Below, piece after piece: positions 1-10,237 of a stretch of 64,000 nt of DNA (position 1 is its first letter; every line of letters starts with the position of its first letter). Source of the DNA: Andrena cerasifolii. Lineage: Eukaryota; Arthropoda; Insecta; Hymenoptera; Andrenidae. The translations under genes and the position numbers were made by a program. The DNA lies in assembly GCF_050908995.1 (NCBI RefSeq), contig NC_135121.1, positions 682,001 to 746,000 of the forward strand, written 5' to 3'. The notes below the pieces were generated by a model. It saw only the letters and a list, made by a program, of their open reading frames with translations. It searched no databases and was not told the DNA's origin.

Positions 1-149
1 AAGTTGTACAATGGTGACATCTACCGATACTCTACGTAGACGAATTTTTGACAGCATAGTTGCCGCATATTCTGTTGTCTCCGTCTCTGCCGCGCTGTTG
101 CCACAGCTCCTTCTATTGAGAAGCTTGGAGGAATACGGCACGAGAGCTG

Positions 150-300
150 CGTCTAGGCAGCGATCGCCGGGCTCCATGTACCGCTGATGGAGGGGAGAAC
201 ATCGACAGGAGCGGTGGTTATGTGTGGGGAACTGCGGTGCGTCAGTCACGCACATATAACCACCGCTGTAGGTGTTTCCTCGTGCATCAGCTGTAGCTGG
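150..300 (+). repeat. MULE-associated terminal repeat, copy 1
   Basis: This stretch is similar to the reverse complement of 5157-5340 and to the direct sequence at 6535-6705. All share the blocks CGCCGGGCT, CTGATGGAGGGG, CGGTGGTT and TCAGTCACGC. Copies at 150-300 and 5157-5340 are inverted and flank the intact MULE gene, so they are candidate terminal inverted repeats of that element. Copy 1 lacks about 30 bases present in the other two, and I could not fix a target duplication. The assignment as TIR is inferred from position. Confidence 0.45.
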
Positions 301-1113
301 AGCCCGCCAATTCCTGCGTCTAGCATCAGAGCCTCGCTGAACGTAAAGGAGGATAGCACTATTGAAAGATAGAGAGGTTGAGTAGTGAAGTTAGGAAACA
401 TGTCAATGAAACAATACTAATTTAGTATTTATTTATACATAGAACGATGCAATACTATGTACAATCAATGTGCAAATTCAAAGCATACAATTTGAATAAG
501 GTACATCACCGAAGTGTAACATGCCGATCGTAATGAAATTTATGAATGCTGTAATTCTTCTAAAAACATATGCCGCTTTTTTTTCATCTAACTATACATC
601 AAATATCTTTTATATCAACAAGAATTGTCTGTTTCAATAATAGTTTTGTACATGGTTTTCTTCGGAATTGTTATTCCACGGTTGTAAAAATTTATCAATA
701 TAAACCAGAGTTCAGTACTAACAATACTGATATTTGGGAATGTCCCATTAAACGATATTATTTAGCTACGATCCTCTGTTTGTTTGTTTGTTTGATTCAA
801 ATCTGGAAACTCAATTTTAAACCACTTCCAACCATCCAATTCCCTCGAAACTTTGCAGAGGTGCGTAGTTTGGTTGACAATACAAAATTATGAAAAAAAC
901 TCCGAGTGGGTGAAAAAATTACCTAGTCACCAAGAAATAATAACCCATAACAATAAATCAACCATTCTTCAAGCAAACTGTTAAACTGCATACAGCAATA
1001 AGAGTAATGTAAATCCACAAACACTAAAAACTAGAAAAAGTATATTAAAAAATTTATAATAAACGATTTTATGAAAAATGCATTAAAAAGTAAAAAATAA
1101 TTATTTTCTTATA
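301..1113. other. AT-rich DNA, no gene recognised
   Basis: The stretch is AT-rich and includes a short GTTT run near 780-792. A 107-codon open frame at 570-893 (plus) has low-complexity composition and no recognisable motif. I see no RNA gene or transposon end here. Confidence 0.4.
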
Positions 1114-1276
1114 CTACAATTTCGATGGTGTATTTGCACATAAAATCGTGGAGCAGGATATCTCGCAACAAATTCATTTCGACACTTGAGGCTATACTAA
1201 ATTGATTCATATTCTGTTATGAACTATTCTGAACCACGTTTTTATTTAAAGTTGAAAAACACCATCGAAATTGTAG
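1114..1276. mobile_element. MITE with 18-bp perfect terminal inverted repeats
   Basis: The ends CTACAATTTCGATGGTGT (1114-1131) and its exact reverse complement (1259-1276) flank about 127 bases of non-coding DNA. The size, perfect TIR and lack of an ORF fit a non-autonomous DNA transposon. No convincing target duplication is visible, so the superfamily is not assigned. Confidence 0.7.
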
Positions 1277-1296
1277 CACAACACTAGAAGTATTTT

Positions 1297-1724
1297 TTAG
1301 TTGTTAGTGCCTTTTTGACAAAATCGTTTAACAGAACATTTTTTTATATTTTTTTTGTTTCTAATCAAGTTATAGTCATTACAATAAATCAATCCAACTT
1401 CATTGGAGAATTGAAATTCGACATTCAAGCTTTCGCCCCTTTGAAATGGACAGATAAAAATGGTGTATTTCCTCTTCTTCTTTGACGGTCTTCCTACAAT
1501 TTTCTTAGGTCGCTCGTACCGAAAGATGACATAGGCAGTGTGGATCTGTAACACATTATGAAGTTCATTAGGAAATACTTAATTGTAGTTTTGTAAACGT
1601 ACAAAATTTTACTGCAGATGTATAAGCTGTTAAACTTTACCTGAAATATGGTACTTATCATTCCATTTGTCCTGACATTACTGTCCCATAAACCATGTTT
1701 GCAGTAATTTGGTAAAGAATCCGC
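1297..1724 (-). pseudogene. Candidate two-exon gene fragment (exons 1641-1724 and 1297-1545)
   Basis: On the minus strand an 84-nt exon (1724 down to 1641) is preceded by TTACAG and followed by GTAAAG. A second exon starts after TTACAG at 1545 and runs to a stop at 1297. Both are phase 0, giving 28 residues rich in Asn/Gly, then a basic stretch (GRPSKKKRK) and a mixed tail. No family is recognised. It lies downstream of the MULE transposase on the same strand, so it may be a second MULE-borne gene, a host exon or chance. The splice signals and matching phases are the only support. Confidence 0.3.
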
Positions 1725-1880
1725 CTGTAACAAATGATCGCAGACATTTCTGTAAGTTTTATATAAAAGTAAAAATTTGTTTCAATAATTCGTCGAAAAT
1801 CATGTATACCTGCGAGGCCCGTGTGAATCAACCTGGCGCATTTGATCGAGCCCGATTCCGTCTGTCTGCTCCTGTGAACT

Positions 1881-2063
1881 AGAGCTGTTACTTTTTTACC
1901 CGTCGGGTACTCGGCTACCCGAAACAACTTCAAGGAATTGAATGCTTTATTGTCTATGGTATTGTTTGATATTAGGTAAAAATGATCGAACAATACCACA
2001 TTCAATGGCTTGAACTTATTCCGGGTAGCCGGTTACCCGACGGGTCAAAAAGTAACAGCTCCG
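1881..2063. mobile_element. hAT-type MITE in the 3' flank of the MULE
   Basis: Inverted ends GAGCTGTTAC... and ...GTAACAGCTC surround about 180 bases with no ORF. The same 9 bases, CTGTGAACT, lie at 1872-1880 and 2064-2072, consistent with an 8-bp target duplication of hAT elements plus one shared base. The related MULE tail at about 34597-34620 has the uninterrupted sequence, with one CTGTGAACT equivalent and no insert. That is an in-window empty site confirming mobility. Confidence 0.75.
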
Positions 2064-2241
2064 CTGTGAACTTAGAAATGTGTCTGAAAAAATTAAAGGG
2101 TGAATTAAATTTATTATTTTCTTCTTCACTTCTTCGGGGAAGTGACGGCGGCGTCGATCGACTCGCGTGATCATATGATCCGCGAGTAAAAGTGCCATCG
2201 CTGGCACTTGTCACCACTGACGGGGTCAGTGGTACCGCGCT

Positions 2242-5067
2242 TTACAACGCGGTGCGACGCCGGGCCGTTATAATAGTTTCATTATTTCTGGAGGGAGACC
2301 TTTTTCGCTTTTTCAAGCTTTTCGGTTTTTCTTTCGCTCTCTCTGCTAGAATAAATTGTGGCTCCCGAATAGTCATGCACCTATTGTGCCGACTATCTAT
2401 TAATTCGGGTAGCATGCATTCTAAATAAAATTGAACAAGTTTTGGCTCCATTTCTCTTTTCCAAAACGCATCATCTCTCTCTACTTTTATAGATTTCAAC
2501 CCTTTCGGGGTCCAAAGGCAAAATATACAGTACTTTCTGTCAGTAATGTGTAACTGGCCTTGTATTTGATAAAAATAGTGATGCGTTTTACTTATTGAAA
2601 TACCTGCGTTACGCGTGAACATGCGCCGGACAGCGGGAACTTGTTCAATAGCTTCTTCAGGCGTAAAGTTCTCCGCTGATTTGGGGCATTTGATTTCCAA
2701 AATACCCTCTTGACCGATGATTCCATCCGGTGAAGCTCCTAAGAAGGCGATGCAGCTGTCGATGAAAAATCCACATTCCGCAATATCTGTATATTGCTTC
2801 TTCAATTCTTCGCGAGCAATATTCTCGCATTCTTTCCCGTATTCCACCGCGGGTGCACTAATTATCTTTGGATAAAGAATTGATTTTACTGTATTTGCGC
2901 AAAGCGTGTCAGGTCGGCGACGGCACACTTGTCCAAAATTGGATGCTGTCAACAATTTGGACCTGTACTGCAACCATTTGCGGTTCTTTGCTTGTCCGAT
3001 TGTTTCATCTTCAATGGCATGTCTTTTCTCTTGCCAGTCACTGAGCATTTGCATATGCTTTTCCCGCTCCAGTTCGTACATTTCGGATGGCATGTCTGGC
3101 TTCTGTGCATTTTGTCCATAATCACAATCTTTCTGCGAGGGCAAATGCTTGCGTTCATATCGCGCAGCCTTCGTTTCCTTCTGTTTTGCAGCTTTCTTTT
3201 CCTTTTCTTTCTTTTTCTTTTCTTCCATTTGGTGCACAACCTCGGGCGTTTTCTTCTTCATAACCGCATCCAATCGCGAGTGCACTTGGTTACTGTTGTA
3301 CTCCACGACAGCAGCAGCACATCTCCCTGTATAAGATCCTCTTTCGGCGAAATTTAATCTTTTTCCGCCAGTGTACTTGGCAATTAGTCCGTTCAAACTT
3401 TCCACAGCGTTATTAGTAGTATTATAGAGTAAGCTCTCCGCATGAGCTAATAGTGGACGAAGTATTTCTTTCACGTCCTGGTACACTCCAATTTTCATCA
3501 AGTCTGGAACGATGTTTTTCTCATTCTCTTTATTCTTTCCATCGCAGAAATATTCTAGTCTTGCACACTCTGCGTGTTCACCAAACACGTGGCTTGGAAC
3601 ATTCTGTATGTCGCCATACAAATTCTTCGTTCTCTCGTCGATTGATACATTCTGATTGTATCTAAACTTTGCGGCTTTCACGATGTCCGTGCGCATCCGG
3701 CGAATGCTACTTTCCACAGTTTGTCTCAATGGTCCAGATGTGGTCTTTTTTACAATCGCTTTCATTTTTGTGCAAAAGTTTCGCAACAAATGATTCGTGC
3801 ATTCAATCTTTTTTACACGAATCTGTCTCTTATATGGGTCCGCATCAATAATCTTCTTATACACGCTACTGTCCCCATCAGCAATCAGTGTAGAATAAAC
3901 GAGCCCACGTTTTTCTACGCTAGTGTTGAATCCTTCTACTATAGCATCGCTTTCCATAGCAGTCGATGCTCGAGATGTTTTCCAGTTTTTGAAACATGTG
4001 TGCTTTCGGGGTTCTTTCTCGTTTTTCGCAGCAATCCGACAAATTCTGCAAACTTTGTTCCGAACGCCGTAAAATAATACTTTTTTCGTGTGATAGCCAA
4101 CTATCACGCCGACTCCAGACGCAGAATCGTAACATCCACTGCGGTAGGATCTCTTCATCCAGCTTCCGTCGGCCACAACGGGGATGTGAGGGGTCCCTGA
4201 CCCGGGAAGAACGTCGCCTCTCTCAATCGCCAAACGTTTTTCTTCTTCAGCCGCTGCTAACATCTCTTCTTCTGCAGCGGCAATTGCGGACTTGACGAAT
4301 TCATCTTGATTCTTCACGAATTCTTTCTTCGACATGCAACGTATGTTCACTCCTGCAAAAGTGTGTTCCAACTGAGCATAACTGCCTCCACATAAAATTG
4401 TTGCATTAACGGCGCCCTGATTGCTATCCACTTCTTCGGCTTCGTTCGATTGATTGTGGATTTCAGCTTTGTAATGGCATAAAGTGCACATTACGCTGAA
4501 GATGCTCTTGAAGCCACACCGTTTCACACCAGATATTCGTAGGTGTTCAATGCCGCAGTCTTCCCTATGTTTTGCATGTTTACCTATTTTCTGCAATTGA
4601 GCAAGCACATTTTGAAAATTCATTACATCGTTGCTATTTAGGAGACGCGATTGCTCTTGCGACTCGTTCTTCGCAACTTTTTCTATAACGAAGTTTTCTT
4701 CTTCGTTACTTTCAACATCAAATTCTTGAAGCGCCTCTTCAGTTTCTCCCAAACTGGCCGTATCAGTGTCTTCATCGGATGGCGAGTGCATTATCTCTTG
4801 GTACGTATGATTTTGTCCATCGGATGTTGATGGTTCCTCTACCATACGTTCCTCGGCCACTTCTTCTGAATGTCCTACGGCAGTGTCGTCTGCCGTTTTT
4901 TCGTTTTCTTGTTTCTTCTGAAGGGCTGAAGATCTTCTCTTTTGGCGATGTACTTTCCGTTTCGAAAATCTCCTTGCGGACGGACGTAATTTTCGTGGAC
5001 GAAACGGAGAATTATTGTCCATATCTTCTTCCACATCCTGCATATTCACATTTAGAGTGTCACTCAT
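2242..5067 (-). CDS. Mutator-like (MULE) transposase with C-terminal YqaJ-type nuclease domain
   Basis: Intact 941-codon ORF with ATG at 5067. The N-terminal 180 residues are acidic and basic low-complexity sequence with an RRSS/KRK-rich possible nuclear signal. The middle has a MULE-type transposase region with conserved acidic motifs VVADGSW (about residue 296) and IADGDSS (about 393), followed by a basic coiled-coil stretch near 640-660 (EKKKKEKEKK). The C-terminus from about 690 resembles the YqaJ/lambda-exonuclease-like fold: YRSKLLTASNFG, SPDG (about 775) and EIKCP (about 789), the last two matching the D...ExK nuclease signature. It probably cuts and joins element ends in the nucleus, and the YqaJ part may process DNA ends. 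A broken paralogue lies at 27640-29693. Family assignment comes from motifs; function is inferred. Confidence 0.8.
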   Translation of the reverse strand: MSDTLNVNMQDVEEDMDNNSPFRPRKLRPSARRFSKRKVHRQKRRSSALQKKQENEKTADDTAVGHSEEVAEERMVEEPSTSDGQNHTYQEIMHSPSDEDTDTASLGETEEALQEFDVESNEEENFVIEKVAKNESQEQSRLLNSNDVMNFQNVLAQLQKIGKHAKHREDCGIEHLRISGVKRCGFKSIFSVMCTLCHYKAEIHNQSNEAEEVDSNQGAVNATILCGGSYAQLEHTFAGVNIRCMSKKEFVKNQDEFVKSAIAAAEEEMLAAAEEEKRLAIERGDVLPGSGTPHIPVVADGSWMKRSYRSGCYDSASGVGVIVGYHTKKVLFYGVRNKVCRICRIAAKNEKEPRKHTCFKNWKTSRASTAMESDAIVEGFNTSVEKRGLVYSTLIADGDSSVYKKIIDADPYKRQIRVKKIECTNHLLRNFCTKMKAIVKKTTSGPLRQTVESSIRRMRTDIVKAAKFRYNQNVSIDERTKNLYGDIQNVPSHVFGEHAECARLEYFCDGKNKENEKNIVPDLMKIGVYQDVKEILRPLLAHAESLLYNTTNNAVESLNGLIAKYTGGKRLNFAERGSYTGRCAAAVVEYNSNQVHSRLDAVMKKKTPEVVHQMEEKKKKEKEKKAAKQKETKAARYERKHLPSQKDCDYGQNAQKPDMPSEMYELEREKHMQMLSDWQEKRHAIEDETIGQAKNRKWLQYRSKLLTASNFGQVCRRRPDTLCANTVKSILYPKIISAPAVEYGKECENIAREELKKQYTDIAECGFFIDSCIAFLGASPDGIIGQEGILEIKCPKSAENFTPEEAIEQVPAVRRMFTRNAGISISKTHHYFYQIQGQLHITDRKYCIFCLWTPKGLKSIKVERDDAFWKREMEPKLVQFYLECMLPELIDSRHNRCMTIREPQFILAERAKEKPKSLKKRKRSPSRNNETIITARRRTAL

Positions 5068-5156
5068 TCCACACTAAACCAACAAACACAACACAAACAC
5101 AAACACAACTCAAAATCCTACTGCCCGTTACAAAAAACGTAAACGCGAACCGTGAA

Positions 5157-5340
5157 CGTGAAACGTGAATCCGAAGGAGTTGGTTACGTGCGCGTGACTG
5201 ATGCATGCGCAGTTTACGCAACACAACCACCGTTCCTGTAGATGTTCCCCTCCATCAGTGGTACCTCGAGCCCCGCCGATCCCTGGTTATTGAGGAGCCC
5301 GGCGACTATCTCCACAATTTCTTAGAATTCTTTGTTCGAA
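5157..5340 (-). repeat. MULE-associated terminal repeat, copy 2
   Basis: Inverted relative to 150-300 and to 6535-6705. It starts about 90 bases upstream of the MULE start codon, so any element promoter would lie in or beside it. It shares with 6535-6705 the segments AATTTCTTAGAATTC, CCCGGCGACTATC and GGTTATT in inverted order. Confidence 0.5.
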
Positions 5341-5354
5341 AGTGAGAGATAAAA

Positions 5355-5855
5355 CTTTCGAATAAAACTTTCGAATAAAAAAAAAAGGTAATTATGCAGA
5401 ACTGGTGTTTCCTCATCGATTTCAATTATTTTTGGATATGTTGCCGGGGACATGATTCTGAACAACTTTTTCCTATACATGTTACCACGGCTCGACCTTC
5501 GTTGCCGAGATATTTGCCAGAAACTGTCGGTATTATTATTATATTATTTTATTATCCGGGACAGAAAATCCCATAGTTACAGAAGAACTATATGAACAAA
5601 GGGCTTACAGTTACTAGCGCTTACTAAACTAAGTTAACACTAAGGTTTTCAACAAACTATATAACAATGGTCGGATTATACCGATAGTTTCTGGCAAATA
5701 TCTCGACAACGAAGGTCGAGCGGCGGTAACATGTATAGGAAAAAGTTGTTCAGAATCATATCCCCGGCAACATATCCAAAAATAATTGAAATCGATGAGG
5801 AAACACCAGTTCTGCATAATTACCTTTTTTTTTAATTCGAAAGTTTTATTCGAAT
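5355..5855. repeat. Imperfect palindrome, arms about 175 bp
   Basis: The left arm (about 5355-5530) contains AATTATGCAGAACTGG and the right arm (about 5677-5855) contains CCAGTTCTGCATAATT in mirrored order. They match over most of their length around a roughly 145-bp centre. The open frames in the arms encode the same residues in opposite directions and are not genes. It is probably a fold-back or MITE-like repeat, nested between MULE-associated repeats 2 and 3. Confidence 0.7.
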
Positions 5856-5879
5856 AAATGCAACGAATAAAGGATATAC

Positions 5880-6530
5880 TTCCGAATGGCACCAGTGGCC
5901 GATCGAGATGAGGTTTGGGTGTGGGGTGGGGAGGGGGTGTGAACCCTAAATCTAAAATTGTAGCTTCGGGTATTCTTTAATATTTCGTTTCCGAAATATT
6001 AATAAAAAATTGTTAATTTATTTTGGAAATTTATTTACGTTGGTGGAGGCCTCCCTACCCGTGAGCCCTTCTGCCCCTCCCCCGCCATTTTCCACTTTTG
6101 AAATTTTGTAATACCCCTCGTAATACTCGGCAAGTTTCGTCTCGATCGGCCACCGGTTGGAGCTAGACCAGTGAGTGGGGCGCGGTAAGCACGACAGCGA
6201 ACCGATGTGACTTTGGAAATACTCTAGTATTACTGTACTGTATTGGGAATAAAAACTGATGCAGTTACAAGCATCGCGCGATGAGGTCAATATCGTACAT
6301 TGTATCGTCGACTGTGAAACGAAGAAGATGGTTGTGTTAGTAACGTCTGTGTACATAGGTAGATTTCAATGTATTATGCCGAAATTTTTTTATTAATATC
6401 TCAGAAACTAAGAAATATCCGCAGCTGAAATTTTATATTAGAGGGTCTCTCCACCTCCCGCCCAACCCCTCAAAATTTCAGTTCATTCCGTTGGTTGGGT
6501 CATACCGTAGTATATCCGCGGATTCTCTCA
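5880..6530. other. Intergenic sequence, no gene recognised
   Basis: The short blocks GGCCGATCGAGATGAGG (about 5891) and CGTCTCGATCGGCC (about 6138) are inverted relative to each other, suggesting a decayed TIR element. No convincing ORF or RNA gene is visible. Confidence 0.35.
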
Positions 6531-6534
6531 CTCT

Positions 6535-6705
6535 GGAATAAAGAATTCTAAGAAATTGTGAAGATAGTCGCCGGGCTGCTAAATAACCAGGGATCGGGTG
6601 GTCGAGGTGCCACTGATGGAGGGGAACACCTACAGGAACGGTGGTTGTGTTGCGTAAACTGCGCACGCATCAGTCACGCACACGTAACCAAGGCTCCTGT
6701 AGGTG
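6535..6705 (+). repeat. MULE-associated terminal repeat, copy 3
   Basis: Third copy of the repeat at 150-300 and 5157-5340. Together with copy 2 it flanks 5341-6534 in inverted orientation. That segment may therefore be a non-autonomous relative that shares one terminal repeat with the MULE. Confidence 0.5.
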
Positions 6706-6881
6706 TTTCCTCCTCCACAAATAAGTCTGCCCAAGGACTTGTTGCGTGGCAAGCTACAGTTGGCTCACGAACTCTAGAGCGGTACAAGCTATGGAGGATT
6801 CACAAAATGTAAGTATTATATTGTATACTATTATACAGAGTGACTCTCTGGCTAGAGTATTCAAACGCGATGCCGCCAATA

Positions 6882-7166
6882 AGCCGCGCCTCGCTGAGTT
6901 TCGTGGACGTCAAAGCTCGCGACGAGATTCATTACGGTGTATTAAAAAATTCTTTATTCTTCATTGCATCGATATTGCAGTGATACCAATGCATTCCTGG
7001 CATTCTCCCGATTAAAATCATGTCGTGTAATTCGGACTATTTTTAACGAAGTTAGCGTGGTACCATTTTCATCGGCACGACATCGATTGACGCCATTTTC
7101 GCAAAGATCTGTTGAGAAATGCAGAACGTGGAATTCGTCACTTCCACGTAACTCAGCGAGGCACGG
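6882..7166. mobile_element. Small TIR element related to the loop of the fold-back at 61.8 kb
   Basis: Imperfect inverted ends lie at about 6882-6904 (CGCCTCGCTGAGTTTCGTGG) and 7144-7166 (CCACGTAACTCAGCGAGGC). The interior (about 6935-7135) shares ATTCCTGGC, GATTAAAATCAT, CGGACTATTTTTAAC and TTTTCGCAAAGATCTG with 62835-63110 in the same order. It is a dispersed non-coding repeat. Confidence 0.55.
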
Positions 7167-7190
7167 TTTATTGGTGGCATTGTAGATCGA

Positions 7191-8136
7191 GAGCTGGCTA
7201 TATAGGGGTCAACGTGACTCGATGCAGTCACAGTTCTTATTGTTGGATTAGTGTTGCCGAATGCGAAATCCCCATCTGCCGAGTCAGTCCGGAGAACTAA
7301 CGCGGGGGTGGGCGGTCAAACAGGTAAAATTTTGCAGCATAATAACGTGATTCTTGCTGTTCTGAAATTTCATATACTTATTGTTTACGCATTTAATGAA
7401 CGATATGCAAAATGGCAGACCACCAAGTGGGGGATAAGACGTTGGCAGATGTAAGAAGATCCTAAAGTTGAGGGTATTAACTCGCTTTCTAAATTATTCG
7501 TTATAGTTTTATTTATTTCGTTGTTAAAAGTCGGTAGAGTCGAGAAGGTTTTTCTCGAGTCCCGGTCTGTAATCGACTGACTTTCGGTCCCGTGGAAAGT
7601 CCCCTCTTGTCCTTTTGGGAAAACTCCTAAGGACCCCGATGCCAATTTATGATGTTTATGGCGTCGCACTGGTCGGGCCCATCGTCGCTGTAGGCGTCAC
7701 GCTGGCCGCATCTGCGTAAGCTCAACCTTGCAGCTCCTTTTACAAGGTGGTGCTTCAATATTGCTAATACAGGCGTCGATGAAAAGCGCGATACGTGGCT
7801 TGCGCGCTAGTGCAAGGGAGAAATATACATTTGTTTCTCCTTTGCCCTAGTGGGACCGCCGTCGGCCGCATATTGGAACGGCAACCGCCTTTAGGGCGCA
7901 CTTGGTGGTCTGCCATTTTGCATATCGTTCATTAAATGCGTAAACAATAAGTATATGAAATTTCAGAACAGCAAGAATGACGTTATTATGCTGCAAATTT
8001 TACCTGTTTGACCGCCCACCCCCGCGTTAGTTCTCCGGACTGACTCGGCAGATGGGGATTTCGCATTCGGCAACACTAATCCAACAATAAGAACTGTGAC
8101 TGCATCGAGTCACGTTGACCCCTATATAGCCAGCTC
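7191..8136. mobile_element. Element with about 237-bp terminal inverted repeats
   Basis: Arms 7191-7427 and 7901-8136 are near-identical in inverted orientation. They start GAGCTGGCTATATAGGGG and end at CCACCAAG on the inner side, around a GC-richer 473-bp centre. No transposase ORF is present. An outer, weaker inverted pair (about 6832-6868 and 8150-8184, CTCTGGCTAGAGT-like) suggests the original unit was slightly larger. Target duplication was not resolved. Confidence 0.7.
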
Positions 8137-8229
8137 TTAGACTATTGTCTTTGAGGACTCTAGCGAGAGAATCACGCTGTACCATCTTACTATTTGCCAA
8201 AAATAATACATTCAACATTTCATTTCCAG

Positions 8230-8371
8230 ATGAAAGATACGGTCCCGACCCCGTCGGGGGGAAGTGGAGGGGGGGGAGGAGGAGAATCGCGGACGGGAAA
8301 GAGAGAAGGAGGAGAAGGAGGAGGAGAAGAATAACAATAGGGAGGACAAATTGGAGAAAGCTCTAGCAAAA
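8230..8371 (+). other. Candidate decayed exon, Gly/Arg/Glu-rich
   Basis: The segment is bounded by TTTCCAG and GTAAGT, consensus splice sites. Its 3' end reads as a charged peptide (NREDKLEKALAK) in one frame, while the 5' end reads as Gly-rich (SGGSGGGGGG) in another. That suggests a frameshifted former exon. A short possible upstream exon (7412-7450, ATG to GTAAGA) lies inside the TIR element at 7191. No family is recognised. Confidence 0.2.
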
Positions 8372-8400
8372 GTAAGTTATGTTGAAATTATGTGTGTGTA

Positions 8401-8755
8401 CAGTATTATCTTCGTAAGTGTTCGCTGGTCGGGCCGGCGTTGAGCTCCTGTCGTGAACAGATCTCTAATTCCGAGTGTTCGTTTCTCGCTTCTTCCTGGC
8501 CGAAGGGGGGAGCGAGATGGAACGCTTTGCCTGCGCGACGGCCGCGAACGCAAAAGACGGAGTGTCAGGCGTCCGAAAGACGGAGCGAGATAAAACATCA
8601 TCCCGTCGTCTCGCTCGCTTTCAGTGGCTCTCGCTCGCTCTCGTTCCATCTCGCTCTCGCCTTCGCCGGGCAAGAGTGACACAGAAGTGGTGGAGATACA
8701 TAGCAACAAACCCGTATCGTGTGCACAAAACCGAACACATACGGAGACAATACTG
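8401..8755. mobile_element. MITE, CAGTATT ends, TA target
   Basis: It begins CAGTATTATC at 8401 and ends AATACTG at 8755, each bordered by TA. The interior is GC-rich and shared with 10244-10483 (same orientation) and 42110-42284 (inverted), around motifs CGCTGGTCGGG, TTGAGCTC and GTGTTCGTTTCTCGCTTCTT. The TA target and short CAGTAT ends suggest a Tc1/mariner-superfamily non-autonomous element. Confidence 0.55.
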
Positions 8756-9028
8756 TATTATTATTGAAAGTGGTATAAGTCGATCTGTAGCTAAAAAATC
8801 GTTTGTTTTCTTTAACATTTTTATTGATTATTATTCCATAATAAAATTACACAAGTTTATAGTTTTAAAAACATTACCCGATTTGATTTACGGATGCGAA
8901 TATTTTGTTGATTCAAAAGCATACCCTTAAATATCCCAATGTATGAATAAATGGACTTATACTAGTTTAAGAAATAACGGCTCATATGTAGGCGTAGAAC
9001 TAGAAGATGTAATTTTTATGGTACTGTT

Positions 9029-9170
9029 TCAGTTGAAGAAGGAGCTGAAAAAGTTAAAGTACGGCCGTGGAGGCCGCCGAGGAGGCCGCCGAGGGGGCCA
9101 CCGAGGGGGCCGCCGTGGGGGCCGCCGTGGGGGCGGCGGCGGCAACCCTATTATTATTAATAATTTTTAA
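9029..9170 (+). other. Short Arg-Gly-repeat open frame after a splice-acceptor-like site
   Basis: After CTGTTTCAG the frame reads a Lys/Leu segment, then repeated GRRGG units and a stop. The underlying DNA (9064-9143) is a short GGCCGCCG-type minisatellite, so the protein repeat may be a by-product. No partner exon is identified. Confidence 0.2.
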
Positions 9171-9293
9171 ATTTTTATTCATTATTAAATATTTAAATAT
9201 ATATTATTTCTGATTGATCAATGATTGTTCATTTTCTTTGTTTCAATGGAATGTAAAATTTTCTCATTTTCTATTGTATCGACATGAACGTTT

Positions 9294-9485
9294 CAGTAAC
9301 ATACTGCTGAGATTTTCCAGATGAAAATGAATTTAAACACGGTATAAATCGGATTATTTTTAGCATTATTAGATTAGAAATGTTTCGCATTTATATTTAA
9401 TTATCTAGTACAGTTCTAGAAATAATCCGATTTATACCGCATTTGAATTCATTTTAATGTGGAAAATCTCAGCAGTATGTTACTG
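9294..9485. mobile_element. Hairpin MITE, about 190 bp
   Basis: The left end CAGTAACATACTGCTGAG and the right end CTCAGCAGTATGTTACTG are reverse complements. The inner parts (CGGTATAAATCGGATTAT and its complement near 9425) also pair, giving two arms of about 60 bp. There is no coding potential. Confidence 0.75.
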
Positions 9486-9556
9486 AATATTGAAAACGTG
9501 ACATTTTACATTTTATCAACATTGTACGCCTCTCCAACCGAGATTACAAGTTGCCG

Positions 9557-10237
9557 CAGAGTGGGGCATTTCGGGTCGAAACACAGCACAAAACATTTTC
9601 TCACCCAAATCATATATTTATCGTTAATTTTTCCATTTCATTCAGTTAGGACGTATGCTTGTGATCCTATTGGTACAGAAAAATTAATGAAATTTGTTTA
9701 TTTAATGGGTCATAGTACTTTTTTACAAATTGCCGACAATATCGTGCACACTGTACATAGGAAAAAGTTCCGCATCTTTCACATGTAAAAAGACTTCAGT
9801 TACTTTGAATTTCAATGGCAGGAAAGGCATTTTTGTAACAAAAAAGCGTCATAGACCCCTTCTCGTCCCTCTAACTACCTCGTTTGAACTCCCGTTAAAA
9901 ATAAACAATGAAAATTGGGACATTCAGTAAGATATAATTCCAAAAATATCAGGGATATCAAAATCAAATTTGGTACACTTCAAATACATACCTCAACACT
10001 TAATTCCACCAAAAATTAGTTGAATTAAGCAAACAATAATACTATAAACAACAATACAAATTCTGAAGAGTTTCGTGGTTCTCTTCTTCGAAACCGTGTA
10101 GTCGCGTTAAGAATTAATGAATATGAAAAACAATCATAATACCTGCAATCAACTACCTGTAAAAGAAAATTTGCAGTTTAGCGATATTTTTGTAAAAGGA
10201 CTTAGTGCCGTGTTTCGACCCCAAATGCCCCACTGTG
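9557..10237. mobile_element. Transib-like non-autonomous element
   Basis: Left end CAGAGTGGGGCATTTCGGG and right end CCCCAAATGCCCCACTGTG are inverted and differ at few positions. The terminal heptamer CACAGTG (right end) equals the recombination-signal heptamer found at Transib ends. The flanking 5-mers are TGCCG (9552-9556) and CGCCG (10238-10242), GC-rich and matching 4 of 5, as expected for a decayed 5-bp duplication. No intact transposase frame is inside. Confidence 0.6.

Noticed and set aside
570..893. 107-codon plus-strand frame
   Set aside because: AT-driven, no motif, no splice or promoter context, and no second copy.
2906..4295. Plus-strand frames opposite the MULE gene
   Set aside because: Antisense shadows of the 941-codon transposase.
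8377..8709. 110-codon minus frame in the 8.4-kb MITE
   Set aside because: Lies in a repeated non-coding element and is not open in the other copies.
9557..10237. 23-base spacer plus nonamer, i.e. a full recombination signal
   Set aside because: The heptamer is clear, but a nonamer at 12 or 23 bases is not convincing at both ends.
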